DNA from: a bacterium
GTDB taxonomy: Bacteria; Planctomycetota; J058; JACQDU01
Assembly: GCA_016200955.1 (NCBI GenBank)
Contig: JACQDU010000080.1
Coordinates: 1-12,353 of the forward strand
Direction of reading: 5' to 3'
DNA length: 12,353 nt
Shown here: positions 1 to 6,069 of the stretch, in pieces
How positions within the stretch are numbered: position 1 is the first letter of the stretch
Layout: each line of letters starts with the position of its first letter
Notes under the pieces: generated by a model
Databases searched by the model: none
What the model was told of the DNA's origin: nothing
Seen by the model: only the letters and a program-made list of their open reading frames with translations
Program-made: the position numbers and the translations under genes

Positions 1-1382
1 AAGGAGCGGACTTCATCGAAGCTCTGCCAGAACTTGCAGGCGAGGCCGGCGAGGTAAGCGGCTCCCGTGGCCGTCGTCTCGACGTTCTTCGGGCGCACGA
101 CCGGAATGCCGAGGATATCGGCCTGGAACTGCATGAGAAGGTCGTTCACGACGGCTCCCCCGTCGACTTTCAGGGAGGAGATATCGACGCCCGCTCCGAG
201 GTCCGCGCGGAGAGCGTCGATCAGGTCGCGCGTCTGGTAAGCGATGCTCTCGAGGGCGGCGCGGATGATGTGAGCTCGCCCGGTCCCTCGCGTGAGCCCG
301 ACGATCGCGCCGCGCGCGTCCTGATCCCAGTAAGGCGCACCGAGGCCGACGAAGGCGGGAACGAAGTAGACGCCCGCGTTGTCCGCGACGGCGCGCGCGT
401 GCGTCTCGCTCTCGGAGGCGTTCGCGATCACTCCGAGGGCGTCTCGCAGCCACTGGACGACGGCTCCCGCGATGAAGACGGAGCCCTCGAGGCAGTAGAC
501 GGGCTTCCCCTTCTCGTCGCAGCCGAGCGTCGTGAGGAGGCCGTGGTGCGACTCGACCTTCTTCGCCCCGGCGTTCAGGAGAGCGAAGCAGCCCGTCCCG
601 TAAGTGTTCTTGAGCTCTCCCGGCCGGACACACCCCTGCCCGAAGAGCGCCGCTTGCTGGTCTCCCGCGATCCCCGAGATCGGGACCTCCGCGCCGAAGG
701 CGTCCGGGTCGGTCATCCCGAGGACCTCGGACGACCCGCGCACCTGCGGGAGGAGCGAGCCCGGGACGCCGAACAGCGAGAGGAGCTCGTCGTCCCATTT
801 CTTGGCGTGGATGTCGTAGAGGAGCGTGCGCGAGGCGTTCGTCGGGTCCGTCACGTGGAGCCGCCCGCCCGAGAGGCGCTCGACGAGCCACGTGTCGATC
901 GTCCCGAAGCGCGCCCGGCCCTCGTCCGCGGCCGTCTTCGCCTGCGGAACGTTCTCGAGGAGCCACGCGACCTTCGTGCCGGAGAAGTAAGCGTCGAGGA
1001 CGAGGCCCGTCTTCGCACGGACGAGCGCCTCGTGGCCCTGGGCCTTGAGCTCGCGGCAGCGGTCGGCGGTGCGGCGGCACTGCCAGACGATCGCGTTCGC
1101 GAAGGGGCGGCGCGTGTCCTGGTCCCAGAGGACCGTCGTCTCGCGCTGGTTCGTGATCCCGACCCCGGCGACCACGCTCGGAGACTCTCCCGCCAGGATC
1201 TCTCCCACGAGGCGCTTCGTGACGCGCCAGATCTCCTCGGGGTCGTGCTCGACCCATCCCGGCCGCGGGTAGTGCTGCTTGAACTCGGAGTAAGCCTTCC
1301 GCGCGATCTTCCCTTGCTTGTCGAAGAGAAGGAGCGTGACTCCCGTCGTCCCTTCGTCGATCGCGAGGATGTATTTCGCCAT
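1..1382 (-). CDS. glpK: Glycerol kinase, C-terminus cut off by the window edge
   Basis: Phosphorylates glycerol to sn-glycerol 3-phosphate with ATP in the cytoplasm, the entry step of glycerol use. I translated the minus strand from the ATG at 1382. It opens MAKYILAIDEGTTG, the phosphate-binding loop of the FGGY sugar-kinase family, followed by GITNQRET (residues 75-82), the YFSGTKVAWLLENV block (132-145), GTIDTWL (160-166) and GIAGDQQAALFGQ with the likely catalytic base Asp241 (Asp245 in E. coli). The frame is open to the left edge, giving 460 codons; the family is about 500 residues, so roughly 40 C-terminal residues lie outside. The loop reads DEGTTGVT rather than the usual DQGTTSSR, so this is a divergent branch, but the glycerol-kinase blocks make another FGGY kinase unlikely. 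It follows the phosphofructokinase gene on the same strand after 142 bp. Upstream of the ATG there is only a weak GGGAGC. Confidence 0.93.
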   Translation of the reverse strand, partial: MAKYILAIDEGTTGVTLLLFDKQGKIARKAYSEFKQHYPRPGWVEHDPEEIWRVTKRLVGEILAGESPSVVAGVGITNQRETTVLWDQDTRRPFANAIVWQCRRTADRCRELKAQGHEALVRAKTGLVLDAYFSGTKVAWLLENVPQAKTAADEGRARFGTIDTWLVERLSGGRLHVTDPTNASRTLLYDIHAKKWDDELLSLFGVPGSLLPQVRGSSEVLGMTDPDAFGAEVPISGIAGDQQAALFGQGCVRPGELKNTYGTGCFALLNAGAKKVESHHGLLTTLGCDEKGKPVYCLEGSVFIAGAVVQWLRDALGVIANASESETHARAVADNAGVYFVPAFVGLGAPYWDQDARGAIVGLTRGTGRAHIIRAALESIAYQTRDLIDALRADLGAGVDISSLKVDGGAVVNDLLMQFQADILGIPVVRPKNVETTATGAAYLAGLACKFWQSFDEVRS

Positions 1383-1407
1383 GGGAGCTCCCGAGACCGG
1401 CCCGGAG

Positions 1408-1413
1408 ACTATA
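1408..1413 (-). promoter_or_regulatory. Possible -10 element for glpK
   Basis: On the minus strand this reads TATAGT, five of six matches to TATAAT, inside the only AT-rich patch of the gap before glpK. No convincing -35 hexamer lies 16-18 bp upstream, so this is a weak candidate, and glpK could equally be read from the phosphofructokinase promoter. Confidence 0.22.
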
Positions 1414-1449
1414 TCGTTCGTGCCCTCTCGCGCACGAGCCCTAAGTCAG

Positions 1450-1468
1450 CATTCGCCGCGGGCGAATG
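1450..1468. repeat. Perfect 8-bp inverted repeat between the phosphofructokinase gene and glpK
   Basis: CATTCGCC and GGCGAATG are perfect inverted copies separated by GCG. The repeat lies about 57 bp downstream of the phosphofructokinase stop and about 68 bp upstream of the glpK start in the direction of transcription. It has no T-run on either side, so it does not look like an intrinsic terminator. It could be an operator for a dimeric regulator or an mRNA processing/stability hairpin. Confidence 0.5.
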
Positions 1469-1489
1469 ACGCGGTGAAACGACTCCCCT

Positions 1490-1504
1490 GGGCCCACGGG
1501 GCCC
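1490..1504 (-). other. GC-rich hairpin just after the phosphofructokinase stop
   Basis: GGGCCC, a three-base loop, then GGGCCC again form a 6-bp stem about 20 bp past the stop codon. There is no U-tract, so it is at best a pause or a 3'-end protecting structure. In DNA this rich in GC a short stem like this can arise by chance. Confidence 0.25.
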
Positions 1505-1524
1505 CGGTGAATTCCGGGCTTCCC

Positions 1525-2745
1525 TCACCCCTTGACCTTGGAGACGCGCGGCGCCCGGATCCGGTGAGGCTCGGGGAAGCCCGACCCGACGAGGGGCCGG
1601 CAGTAAAGGTGAAACGCGTCCGTCACGCCGTTCCCTTGCGGGCTCACGAAGGCATCGGGCATGACCTTCGTCTTCCCCGCGACCTCGGAGAGAGGCACGA
1701 GGTCGTACTCGACCGAATAGCTGAGCACGGGCCGGCGGATCACGACGGAGCCGTCGACGTTGTCCCACATGGCGAACTGGACGGCCTTCTCGCCCACCTC
1801 GCGCGCCTCGTGGGCGTCGCGGTCGGAGACGCACCCGACGAAGGAGCGCTGGAGGTAGCCGAGCGTGTCCGACCGCACGCGCTTGAGCCCGAGCTTCTTC
1901 TTCACGAGGTCGGAGAGCAGGTCTCCGAGCGCTCCCGAGCCCGAGAGCTGGACGTTCCCGTGAGCGTCCCGATCTTCTCCTATGAGCTTCGCGAGGATCG
2001 GCGTGTGGCTCTCGTCCGAGACTCCCTCGGAGACGGCGACGACGCAGCGCCCGTGCTCCTTCATGACGGCGTCCACGTCCGCGAGGAAGCGCTCGGTCGA
2101 GAAGACGCGCTCGGGCAAGTAGACGAGGTGCGGTCCGTCGTCCACGTACTTCCGCGCGAGCGCCGCCGACGCCGTGAGGAAGCCCGCGTGCCTCCCCATG
2201 ACGATGCCTATGTAGACGCCTGGGAGCGCGCGCGTGTCGAGGTTCACTCCCATGAAGGCCTGGGAGACGAAGCGCGCCGCGGAGCCGAAGCCGGGGCAAT
2301 GGTCGTTCACGACGAGGTCGTTGTCGATCGTCTTCGGTATGTGCACCGCCCGGAAGTCGTAGCCGGCCGCGTCGGCCTGCTCGTTCACGATCCTCACGGT
2401 GTCGGCGGAGTCGTTCCCGCCCACGTAGAAGAAATAACGGATGTCGTGGGCCTTCATGACCTCGAACATGCGCGCGCAGTAAGCCTCGTCCGGCTTGTCG
2501 CGCGTCGAGAGGAGCGCGGAAGAAGGCGTCTGCGCGACGCGCTCGAGGTTGTGCGTCGTCTCGCGCGTGAGGTCGAGGAACTCCTCGTTCGCGATCCCCT
2601 TGACCCCGTGGAGCGCTCCGTAGACGCGCGTGACCTGCGTGAACTTCCGCGCCTCGAGCGCCACGCCGACGACGCTCTGGTTGATCACGGCCGTCGGCCC
2701 GCCGCCCTGCGCGACGAGGACCTTCCCTTCGAGCCTCGTGGCCAT
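1525..2745 (-). CDS. pfp: Phosphofructokinase, probably pyrophosphate-dependent
   Basis: Interconverts fructose 6-phosphate and fructose 1,6-bisphosphate; the pyrophosphate form is reversible and serves both glycolysis and gluconeogenesis. The 406-residue protein opens with the GGGPTAVINQS nucleotide-site loop (14-24). It carries GGNDS (109-113), where Asp112 replaces the glycine of ATP-dependent enzymes, and PKTIDND (137-143), where Lys138 replaces glycine. These two changes are the accepted signature of PPi-type enzymes. MGRHAG (183-188) and PER (211-213) are the fructose 6-phosphate contacts. The length fits the roughly 400-residue bacterial PPi group rather than the 320-residue E. coli PfkA. 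The ATG at 2745 has GGAG/GAG purines just upstream. It is divergent from the glycosylase gene and followed by glpK on the same strand. Phosphoryl-donor specificity is inferred from these residues. Confidence 0.93.
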   Translation of the reverse strand: MATRLEGKVLVAQGGGPTAVINQSVVGVALEARKFTQVTRVYGALHGVKGIANEEFLDLTRETTHNLERVAQTPSSALLSTRDKPDEAYCARMFEVMKAHDIRYFFYVGGNDSADTVRIVNEQADAAGYDFRAVHIPKTIDNDLVVNDHCPGFGSAARFVSQAFMGVNLDTRALPGVYIGIVMGRHAGFLTASAALARKYVDDGPHLVYLPERVFSTERFLADVDAVMKEHGRCVVAVSEGVSDESHTPILAKLIGEDRDAHGNVQLSGSGALGDLLSDLVKKKLGLKRVRSDTLGYLQRSFVGCVSDRDAHEAREVGEKAVQFAMWDNVDGSVVIRRPVLSYSVEYDLVPLSEVAGKTKVMPDAFVSPQGNGVTDAFHLYCRPLVGSGFPEPHRIRAPRVSKVKG

Positions 2746-2770
2746 CGCTCTCCGCTCTCCGTGGGGCGGT

Positions 2771-2776
2771 ATTCTA
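2771..2776 (-). promoter_or_regulatory. Possible -10 element for the phosphofructokinase gene
   Basis: Minus-strand TAGAAT, five of six matches to the consensus, in the sole AT-rich patch of the divergent intergenic region. It lies 26 bp upstream of the ATG at 2745, implying a leader of about 20 bases. No clear -35 hexamer is visible at the expected distance. Confidence 0.3.
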
Positions 2777-2815
2777 AACGGGAGACCGGGGAGTTCGTGT
2801 GAGACGGGCGCCGTC

Positions 2816-2923
2816 GAGCGAGGCCCGAAGAGCCTCGCTCACCGCGGGGGAGTCCGCGCGCGGCGCGGCGCTTCGTTCTGCGACGCGGAATCCGGACGGG
2901 GGGCGCGTAAGCCCCCCATCCGG
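2816..2923 (+). promoter_or_regulatory. Candidate structured leader with three consecutive hairpins upstream of the glycosylase gene
   Basis: Three inverted repeats lie in a row. Hairpin 1: arms 2816-2824 (GAGCGAGGC) and 2832-2840, perfect 9 bp, 7-base loop. Hairpin 2: arms 2864-2871 and 2880-2887, 8 bp with one G-A mismatch and an 8-base loop. Hairpin 3: arms 2892-2904 and 2911-2923, 13 bp with one C-A mismatch and loop GCGTAA. Hairpin 3 ends three bases before the AAGGAGG ribosome binding site. No U-tract follows, so a simple intrinsic terminator is unlikely. On the other strand the repeats lie upstream of the proposed phosphofructokinase -10, so they most likely act in the plus-strand transcript, or as protein-binding palindromes. 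I recognise no known riboswitch family. Confidence 0.45.
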
Positions 2924-2926
2924 TGC

Positions 2927-2934
2927 AAGGAGGT
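2927..2934 (+). promoter_or_regulatory. Strong ribosome binding site that fixes the glycosylase start
   Basis: AAGGAGGT lies three bases before the GTG at 2938. An in-frame GTG at 2923 would put this motif inside the coding region, so the start at 2938 is preferred. Confidence 0.8.
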
Positions 2935-2937
2935 CGC

Positions 2938-3534
2938 GTGAGACGGAACGGGAGGGGACGGAGAACACGGCTCCTCGCGCCCTTCTTCGAGAGAGACGCT
3001 CTCGTCGTCGCGCGAGAGATGCTCGGGAAGCGCCTCGTGCGCCGGACGGGGGACGGCGAGCGAACGGGCCGCATCGTCGAGGTCGAGGCTTACGTGGGAG
3101 AAGACGACGGCGCCTGCCACGCTCGCTGGGGGAGGACGCCGCGCGGCTCGATCCTGTTCGGGCCTCCCGGGCGAGCGTACGTCTTCCTGATCTACGGCAT
3201 GTATCACTGCCTGAACTTCGTCGTCGAGAGAGAGGGCTTTCCCGCCGCGATCCTCGTGCGCGCGGTCGAGCCGCTCTCGGGGATCGAGGCCCCGACGAAC
3301 GGCCCCGGGAAGGTCTGCCTTGCCTTCGCGATCGACCGCTCGCTCAACGGCGAGGACACGACGAGGAGCAAGACGCTCTGGCTCGAGGAGGGCGAGCACG
3401 AGGAGAAGATCGCGACGTCGCCTCGCGTGGGCGTCGCTTACGCTGGCCGCGTCTGGGCCGCGAAGCCGTGGCGGTTCTTCCTCGCAGGAAACGCGTTCGT
3501 GTCGAAGGCCCGCGGAGTCACCCGGGGAACGTGA
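2938..3534 (+). CDS. mpg: DNA-3-methyladenine glycosylase, AAG/MPG family
   Basis: Excises alkylated and deaminated purines such as 3-methyladenine and hypoxanthine, starting base excision repair. The 198-residue product matches the AAG (MPG) fold across its length: RIVEVEAYVG (45-54) holds the catalytic glutamate Glu50 (Glu125 in human AAG), YVFLIYGMYHCLNF (81-94) holds the tyrosine that intercalates into DNA (Tyr89), ILVRAVEPL (105-113) and NGPGKVCLAFAID (121-133) complete the pocket. The C-terminus WRFFLAGNAFVSKA fits the family ending. Length is normal for bacterial members (about 190-200). The GTG at 2938 is chosen from the ribosome binding site. It is the first plus-strand gene after a divergent intergenic region with strong hairpins, and its stop overlaps the next start in GTGA, implying translational coupling to the regulator downstream. 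Confidence 0.95.
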   Translation: MRRNGRGRRTRLLAPFFERDALVVAREMLGKRLVRRTGDGERTGRIVEVEAYVGEDDGACHARWGRTPRGSILFGPPGRAYVFLIYGMYHCLNFVVEREGFPAAILVRAVEPLSGIEAPTNGPGKVCLAFAIDRSLNGEDTTRSKTLWLEEGEHEEKIATSPRVGVAYAGRVWAAKPWRFFLAGNAFVSKARGVTRGT

Positions 3535-4694
3535 GCCATCGCGAGCGTTCGCCCACCGGTCGGCCGACCGCGAGAGGCCCCGGAACGGTCGACTCGGCGC
3601 TCGCGCGCGCATCGAGCCGCCTCGCGGCGGGGCGCCCGCTCGAAGCGCTGGGCTCGATCGGTCCCGCGAGGTCGGATCCGCACGCGCTCGCGATCCGCGG
3701 GATCGCCCTCGCCCAGCTGGGCGAGCTCGAGCGCGCGAGGCGCCTCCTCGTCGCCGCTCTCAGGAAGTTCCGCCGTGCGCGCGACCCGCTCTTCGCGGCG
3801 AAGACGATCGCGGCGCTCGCGGAGGTGGACCTCGCCGCCCGGGACCTCGCGAGCGCCGCGCGCCGGCTCGACGGGCGAGCTCTCCGCGCGCTCGGGGACC
3901 GGGCCTCCTCCTCCTACGTGGACGTGCTCCGCTCGAGGCTCCTCGCGCTCCTCGGGCGGCACGAGGAGGCGCTCGCGGTCCTGCGATCGGCCGCGTGGGG
4001 TCCGGCCGCGGCCTTCGCCCGCGCCGAGCTCCTCGCACGCCTCGGACGGTTCGAGGACGCGGCGCGCGCCGCGGAGCGTCTCGACCCCGAGAATCCGCTC
4101 CTCGCCGGCGAGGCCCGGCGGCTCGCCCGCGAGCTGCGAGCGCCGCGGTTCCGCCTCGTCCGCGGAGGAGAGGTCCGCGCCGTCTCCCTCGTCCAGATCG
4201 AGCGCCTCCGCGAGCCGTTCGTCGACGCCGTGCGCCGTCGCGTGGGCACGCTCGAGCTCTCGCGGAGGCCGGCCGCGTTCGAGCTTCTCCTCGCGCTCGC
4301 TCGCGGACCGGTGAACGCTCGCTCGCTCTACGGGCGCACGAACGAATCGCTCGAGGCGCGGCTGCGCGTCGAGGTGAGCCGCCTCAGGCGAGAGCTCGGG
4401 CTCAGGATCGTGCACGCGGGCAAGGAGGGCTACCGGGTCCGCGGACGCCTGGCGGTCCTCCTCCCGGAGACGAGCCCGCCCGAGGCGCTCCTGGCGGATG
4501 GCGAGGCCTGGCCGCCGCGCGCGATCGCGGCCGCCCTCGGTCTCTCGGTGAGGAGCGTCGAGCGGTCGCTCGCAGGAGATGCCCGCTTCACGGGCGTGGG
4601 TCGCGGGCGCGCGCGGCGGTTCCGGCTCGCCCGGCTCCCCGGGACCGGAACGGCGACGCAGTTGTTACTTCTCGCGCGCGGCGGCCCGGGGTAG
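3531..4694 (+). CDS. TPR-like protein with C-terminal winged-helix DNA-binding region
   Basis: Probable cytoplasmic transcriptional regulator of 387 residues. Starting at the GTG at 3531, which overlaps the glycosylase stop, the N-terminal half is a run of helical hairpins resembling TPRs: about 52-80 (ALAIRGIALAQLGELERARR), 89-117, 129-154 and 160-184. Residues 239-305 look like a winged helix of the OmpR/SARP kind: LSRRPAAFELLLAL, then LEARLRVEVSRLRRELG as recognition helix, then IVHAGKEGYRVRG as wing. The wording resembles the C-terminal module of actinobacterial GAF-HTH regulators, which is from memory. A second HTH-like segment follows (326-367, PPRAIAAALGLSVRSVERSL). Near 4021-4140 the gene is about 79 percent GC, among the highest in the window. 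No sensor domain is seen. The target is unknown; the overlap with mpg suggests alkylation or stress response, but that is inference. Confidence 0.7.
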   Translation: MSHRERSPTGRPTARGPGTVDSALARASSRLAAGRPLEALGSIGPARSDPHALAIRGIALAQLGELERARRLLVAALRKFRRARDPLFAAKTIAALAEVDLAARDLASAARRLDGRALRALGDRASSSYVDVLRSRLLALLGRHEEALAVLRSAAWGPAAAFARAELLARLGRFEDAARAAERLDPENPLLAGEARRLARELRAPRFRLVRGGEVRAVSLVQIERLREPFVDAVRRRVGTLELSRRPAAFELLLALARGPVNARSLYGRTNESLEARLRVEVSRLRRELGLRIVHAGKEGYRVRGRLAVLLPETSPPEALLADGEAWPPRAIAAALGLSVRSVERSLAGDARFTGVGRGRARRFRLARLPGTGTATQLLLLARGGPG

Positions 4695-4766
4695 ATGGAG
4701 CTCACGAACGAGGCGCGCGTCGCGCGTGGCGACGGCCCTCGCGAGATCCGAGGAAAGGAGCTCACC

Positions 4767-5300
4767 GTGAAGTTTCGCTTCCCCGTAGTCGCCGTGCTCG
4801 CCGTCGCGCTCGGCGCCGTCTCGTTCCCGCCGCTCCGAGGCCGCGTAGAAGCCGAGGACACACCCGCCAAGCCTGCGACGGCGCGCACCGCGTTCGAGCG
4901 CCTGAAGAAGAACGCCGGAGACTGGGTCCTTCCCGATGATCCTTCGAAGGTCGCCTTCTCGTGGAAGGTTGTCTCCGGCGGAAGCGTCGCCGTCGAGACG
5001 TTGTTCCCGGGAGGCGATCACGAGATGATCACGGTCTACTTCATGGACGGAGAGGACCTCGTCTGCACTCATTACTGCGCCATGAAGAACCAGCCGCACC
5101 TCAAGGCCGAGGGACCGTTCGACGGGAGCACGATCAAGTTCCGGTTCGCGAGCGGGACCAACGTGAATCCGGAGAAGGACCGCTACATGGGCGACCTCGA
5201 GCTGACTCTCGGCGACGACACGATCAAGTCCGTCTGGGGCTCCTTCTCGGGCAAGGAGCGGCAGGGCTCGAAGGAATTCCAGCTCAAGAGGAAGAAGTAG
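4767..5300 (+). CDS. Small exported protein of unknown function
   Basis: 177 residues. The GTG at 4767 is preferred because AAAGGAG (4754-4760) sits six bases upstream and the product then begins directly with a signal peptide: basic KFR, hydrophobic core 6-20, likely cleavage after VEA (residue 29). An in-frame ATG at 4695, next to the previous stop, would add 24 hydrophilic residues in front. The mature part has FERLKKNAGDWV (43-54), SGGSVAVETLFPGGDHEMITVY (70-91) and LVCTHYCAMKNQPHL (98-112), a pattern I recall from uncharacterised proteins of about 150-180 residues, usually THYCALGNQP, probably a small beta barrel. Cys100 and Cys104 could form a disulfide. The propeller gene follows after two bases, so they are likely co-expressed. 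Function unknown. Confidence 0.82.
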   Translation: MKFRFPVVAVLAVALGAVSFPPLRGRVEAEDTPAKPATARTAFERLKKNAGDWVLPDDPSKVAFSWKVVSGGSVAVETLFPGGDHEMITVYFMDGEDLVCTHYCAMKNQPHLKAEGPFDGSTIKFRFASGTNVNPEKDRYMGDLELTLGDDTIKSVWGSFSGKERQGSKEFQLKRKK

Positions 5301-5302
5301 CC

Positions 5303-5995
5303 ATGCGGAACAAGCGCTCCGTGAAGATCGAGAAGACGTTCGAGACGGGAGTCCCGGTCGTGGGCGGAGTCGCCTTCGACGGGGAGCACGTGTGGTTCTC
5401 GGACCCGGCGAACCGGGCCATCGCCCGCGTCGATCGCTCGACCGGGAAGGTCCGTTCGCGGCTCCGGGGCCCGGTCGTCGGCTCGGGGACGGCCTGGGAC
5501 GGGAAGCACCTCTGGCAAGTCGGAGACGGAACGATCCAGTGCGTCGACGCGAGGGGGAAGGTCGTTCGCGAGCTCCCGCTTCCCAAGGTCGACGGTTTCG
5601 TCTCGGGCCTCGGGTGGGACGGCGAGGCGCTCTGGGCGGGCGATTACCACGGGCGCCGGCTCCTCAAGCTCGACCCCGAGACCGGGCGCGTCCTGCGCGT
5701 GCTGGAGTCGGACCGCTTCGTGACCGGGATCACGTGGATCGGCGACGAGCTGTGGCACGCGGTCTACAAGGCCGAGGATCGGCCCGCCGAGATCCGGCGC
5801 GTCGACGAGAAGACGGGCCGCGTGCTCGCCCGCCTCGAGGTGCCTTGCACGATCTCCGGCATGGCCTACGACGGCGAACGGCTCTGGTGCGGGGACTGCG
5901 ATTCCGGGAAGCTTCGCGCCATGCGGCTCGCGTCGCGCAAGAGAAGAACGAGCGTCAAGCGCACGCGCCGGAAGCGCTCCACGCGCGCTTCCTGA
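5303..5995 (+). CDS. Beta-propeller-like repeat protein with basic tail
   Basis: 230 residues without signal peptide or membrane helix. Five copies of a repeat of about 40 residues are plain: GVAFDGEHVW (22-31), GTAWDGKHLW (62-71), GLGWDGEALW (102-111), GITWIGDELW (142-151) and GMAYDGERLW (186-195). Each copy continues into a strand like ARVDRSTGKV or LKLDPETGRV. This is the look of glutaminyl cyclase-like, YVTN or NHL propellers. Such proteins bind ligands or partners or act as lactonases or cyclases, but no catalytic motif is evident. The last 20 residues hold 11 Lys/Arg, perhaps to contact nucleic acid or another polyanion. The ATG at 5303 lies two bases after the previous stop, and the purine-rich end of that gene supplies the ribosome binding site. 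The substrate is not predictable from sequence. Confidence 0.8.
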   Translation: MRNKRSVKIEKTFETGVPVVGGVAFDGEHVWFSDPANRAIARVDRSTGKVRSRLRGPVVGSGTAWDGKHLWQVGDGTIQCVDARGKVVRELPLPKVDGFVSGLGWDGEALWAGDYHGRRLLKLDPETGRVLRVLESDRFVTGITWIGDELWHAVYKAEDRPAEIRRVDEKTGRVLARLEVPCTISGMAYDGERLWCGDCDSGKLRAMRLASRKRRTSVKRTRRKRSTRAS

Positions 5996-6069
5996 GGGTC
6001 CAGGTCGCCTCGATTCCTTCGCCGCTCGAGTTGGCGCCGGGCGACGACGAGCGCCATCCTTCTCGCGTC

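Noticed and set aside
13..1257. Long open frame on the minus strand, very rich in Arg and Pro
   Set aside because: It is an out-of-frame reading of the glycerol kinase gene, which has clear family motifs in another frame.
1318..2802. Plus-strand open frame of almost 500 codons
   Set aside because: It is antisense to the phosphofructokinase gene; low-complexity Arg/Val/Glu composition and no recognisable domain.
2746..2937. tRNA, signal recognition particle RNA or a named riboswitch in the hairpin-rich intergenic region
   Set aside because: I find no T-loop, no GGAAG-type SRP loop and no known aptamer core; only unnamed stems.
2799..3530. Possible N-terminal extension of the TPR/winged-helix protein
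   Set aside because: This frame is open across the whole glycosylase gene only because of high GC. The real start is the GTG overlapping the glycosylase stop.
4695..4766. ATG start for the exported protein directly after the previous stop
   Set aside because: It would place 24 hydrophilic residues before the signal peptide; the GTG at 4767 has a good ribosome binding site.
3320..4939. Plus-strand frame of over 500 codons, mostly Arg, Ala, Pro and Gly
   Set aside because: Wrong-frame shadow of the glycosylase and regulator genes; composition is not protein-like.
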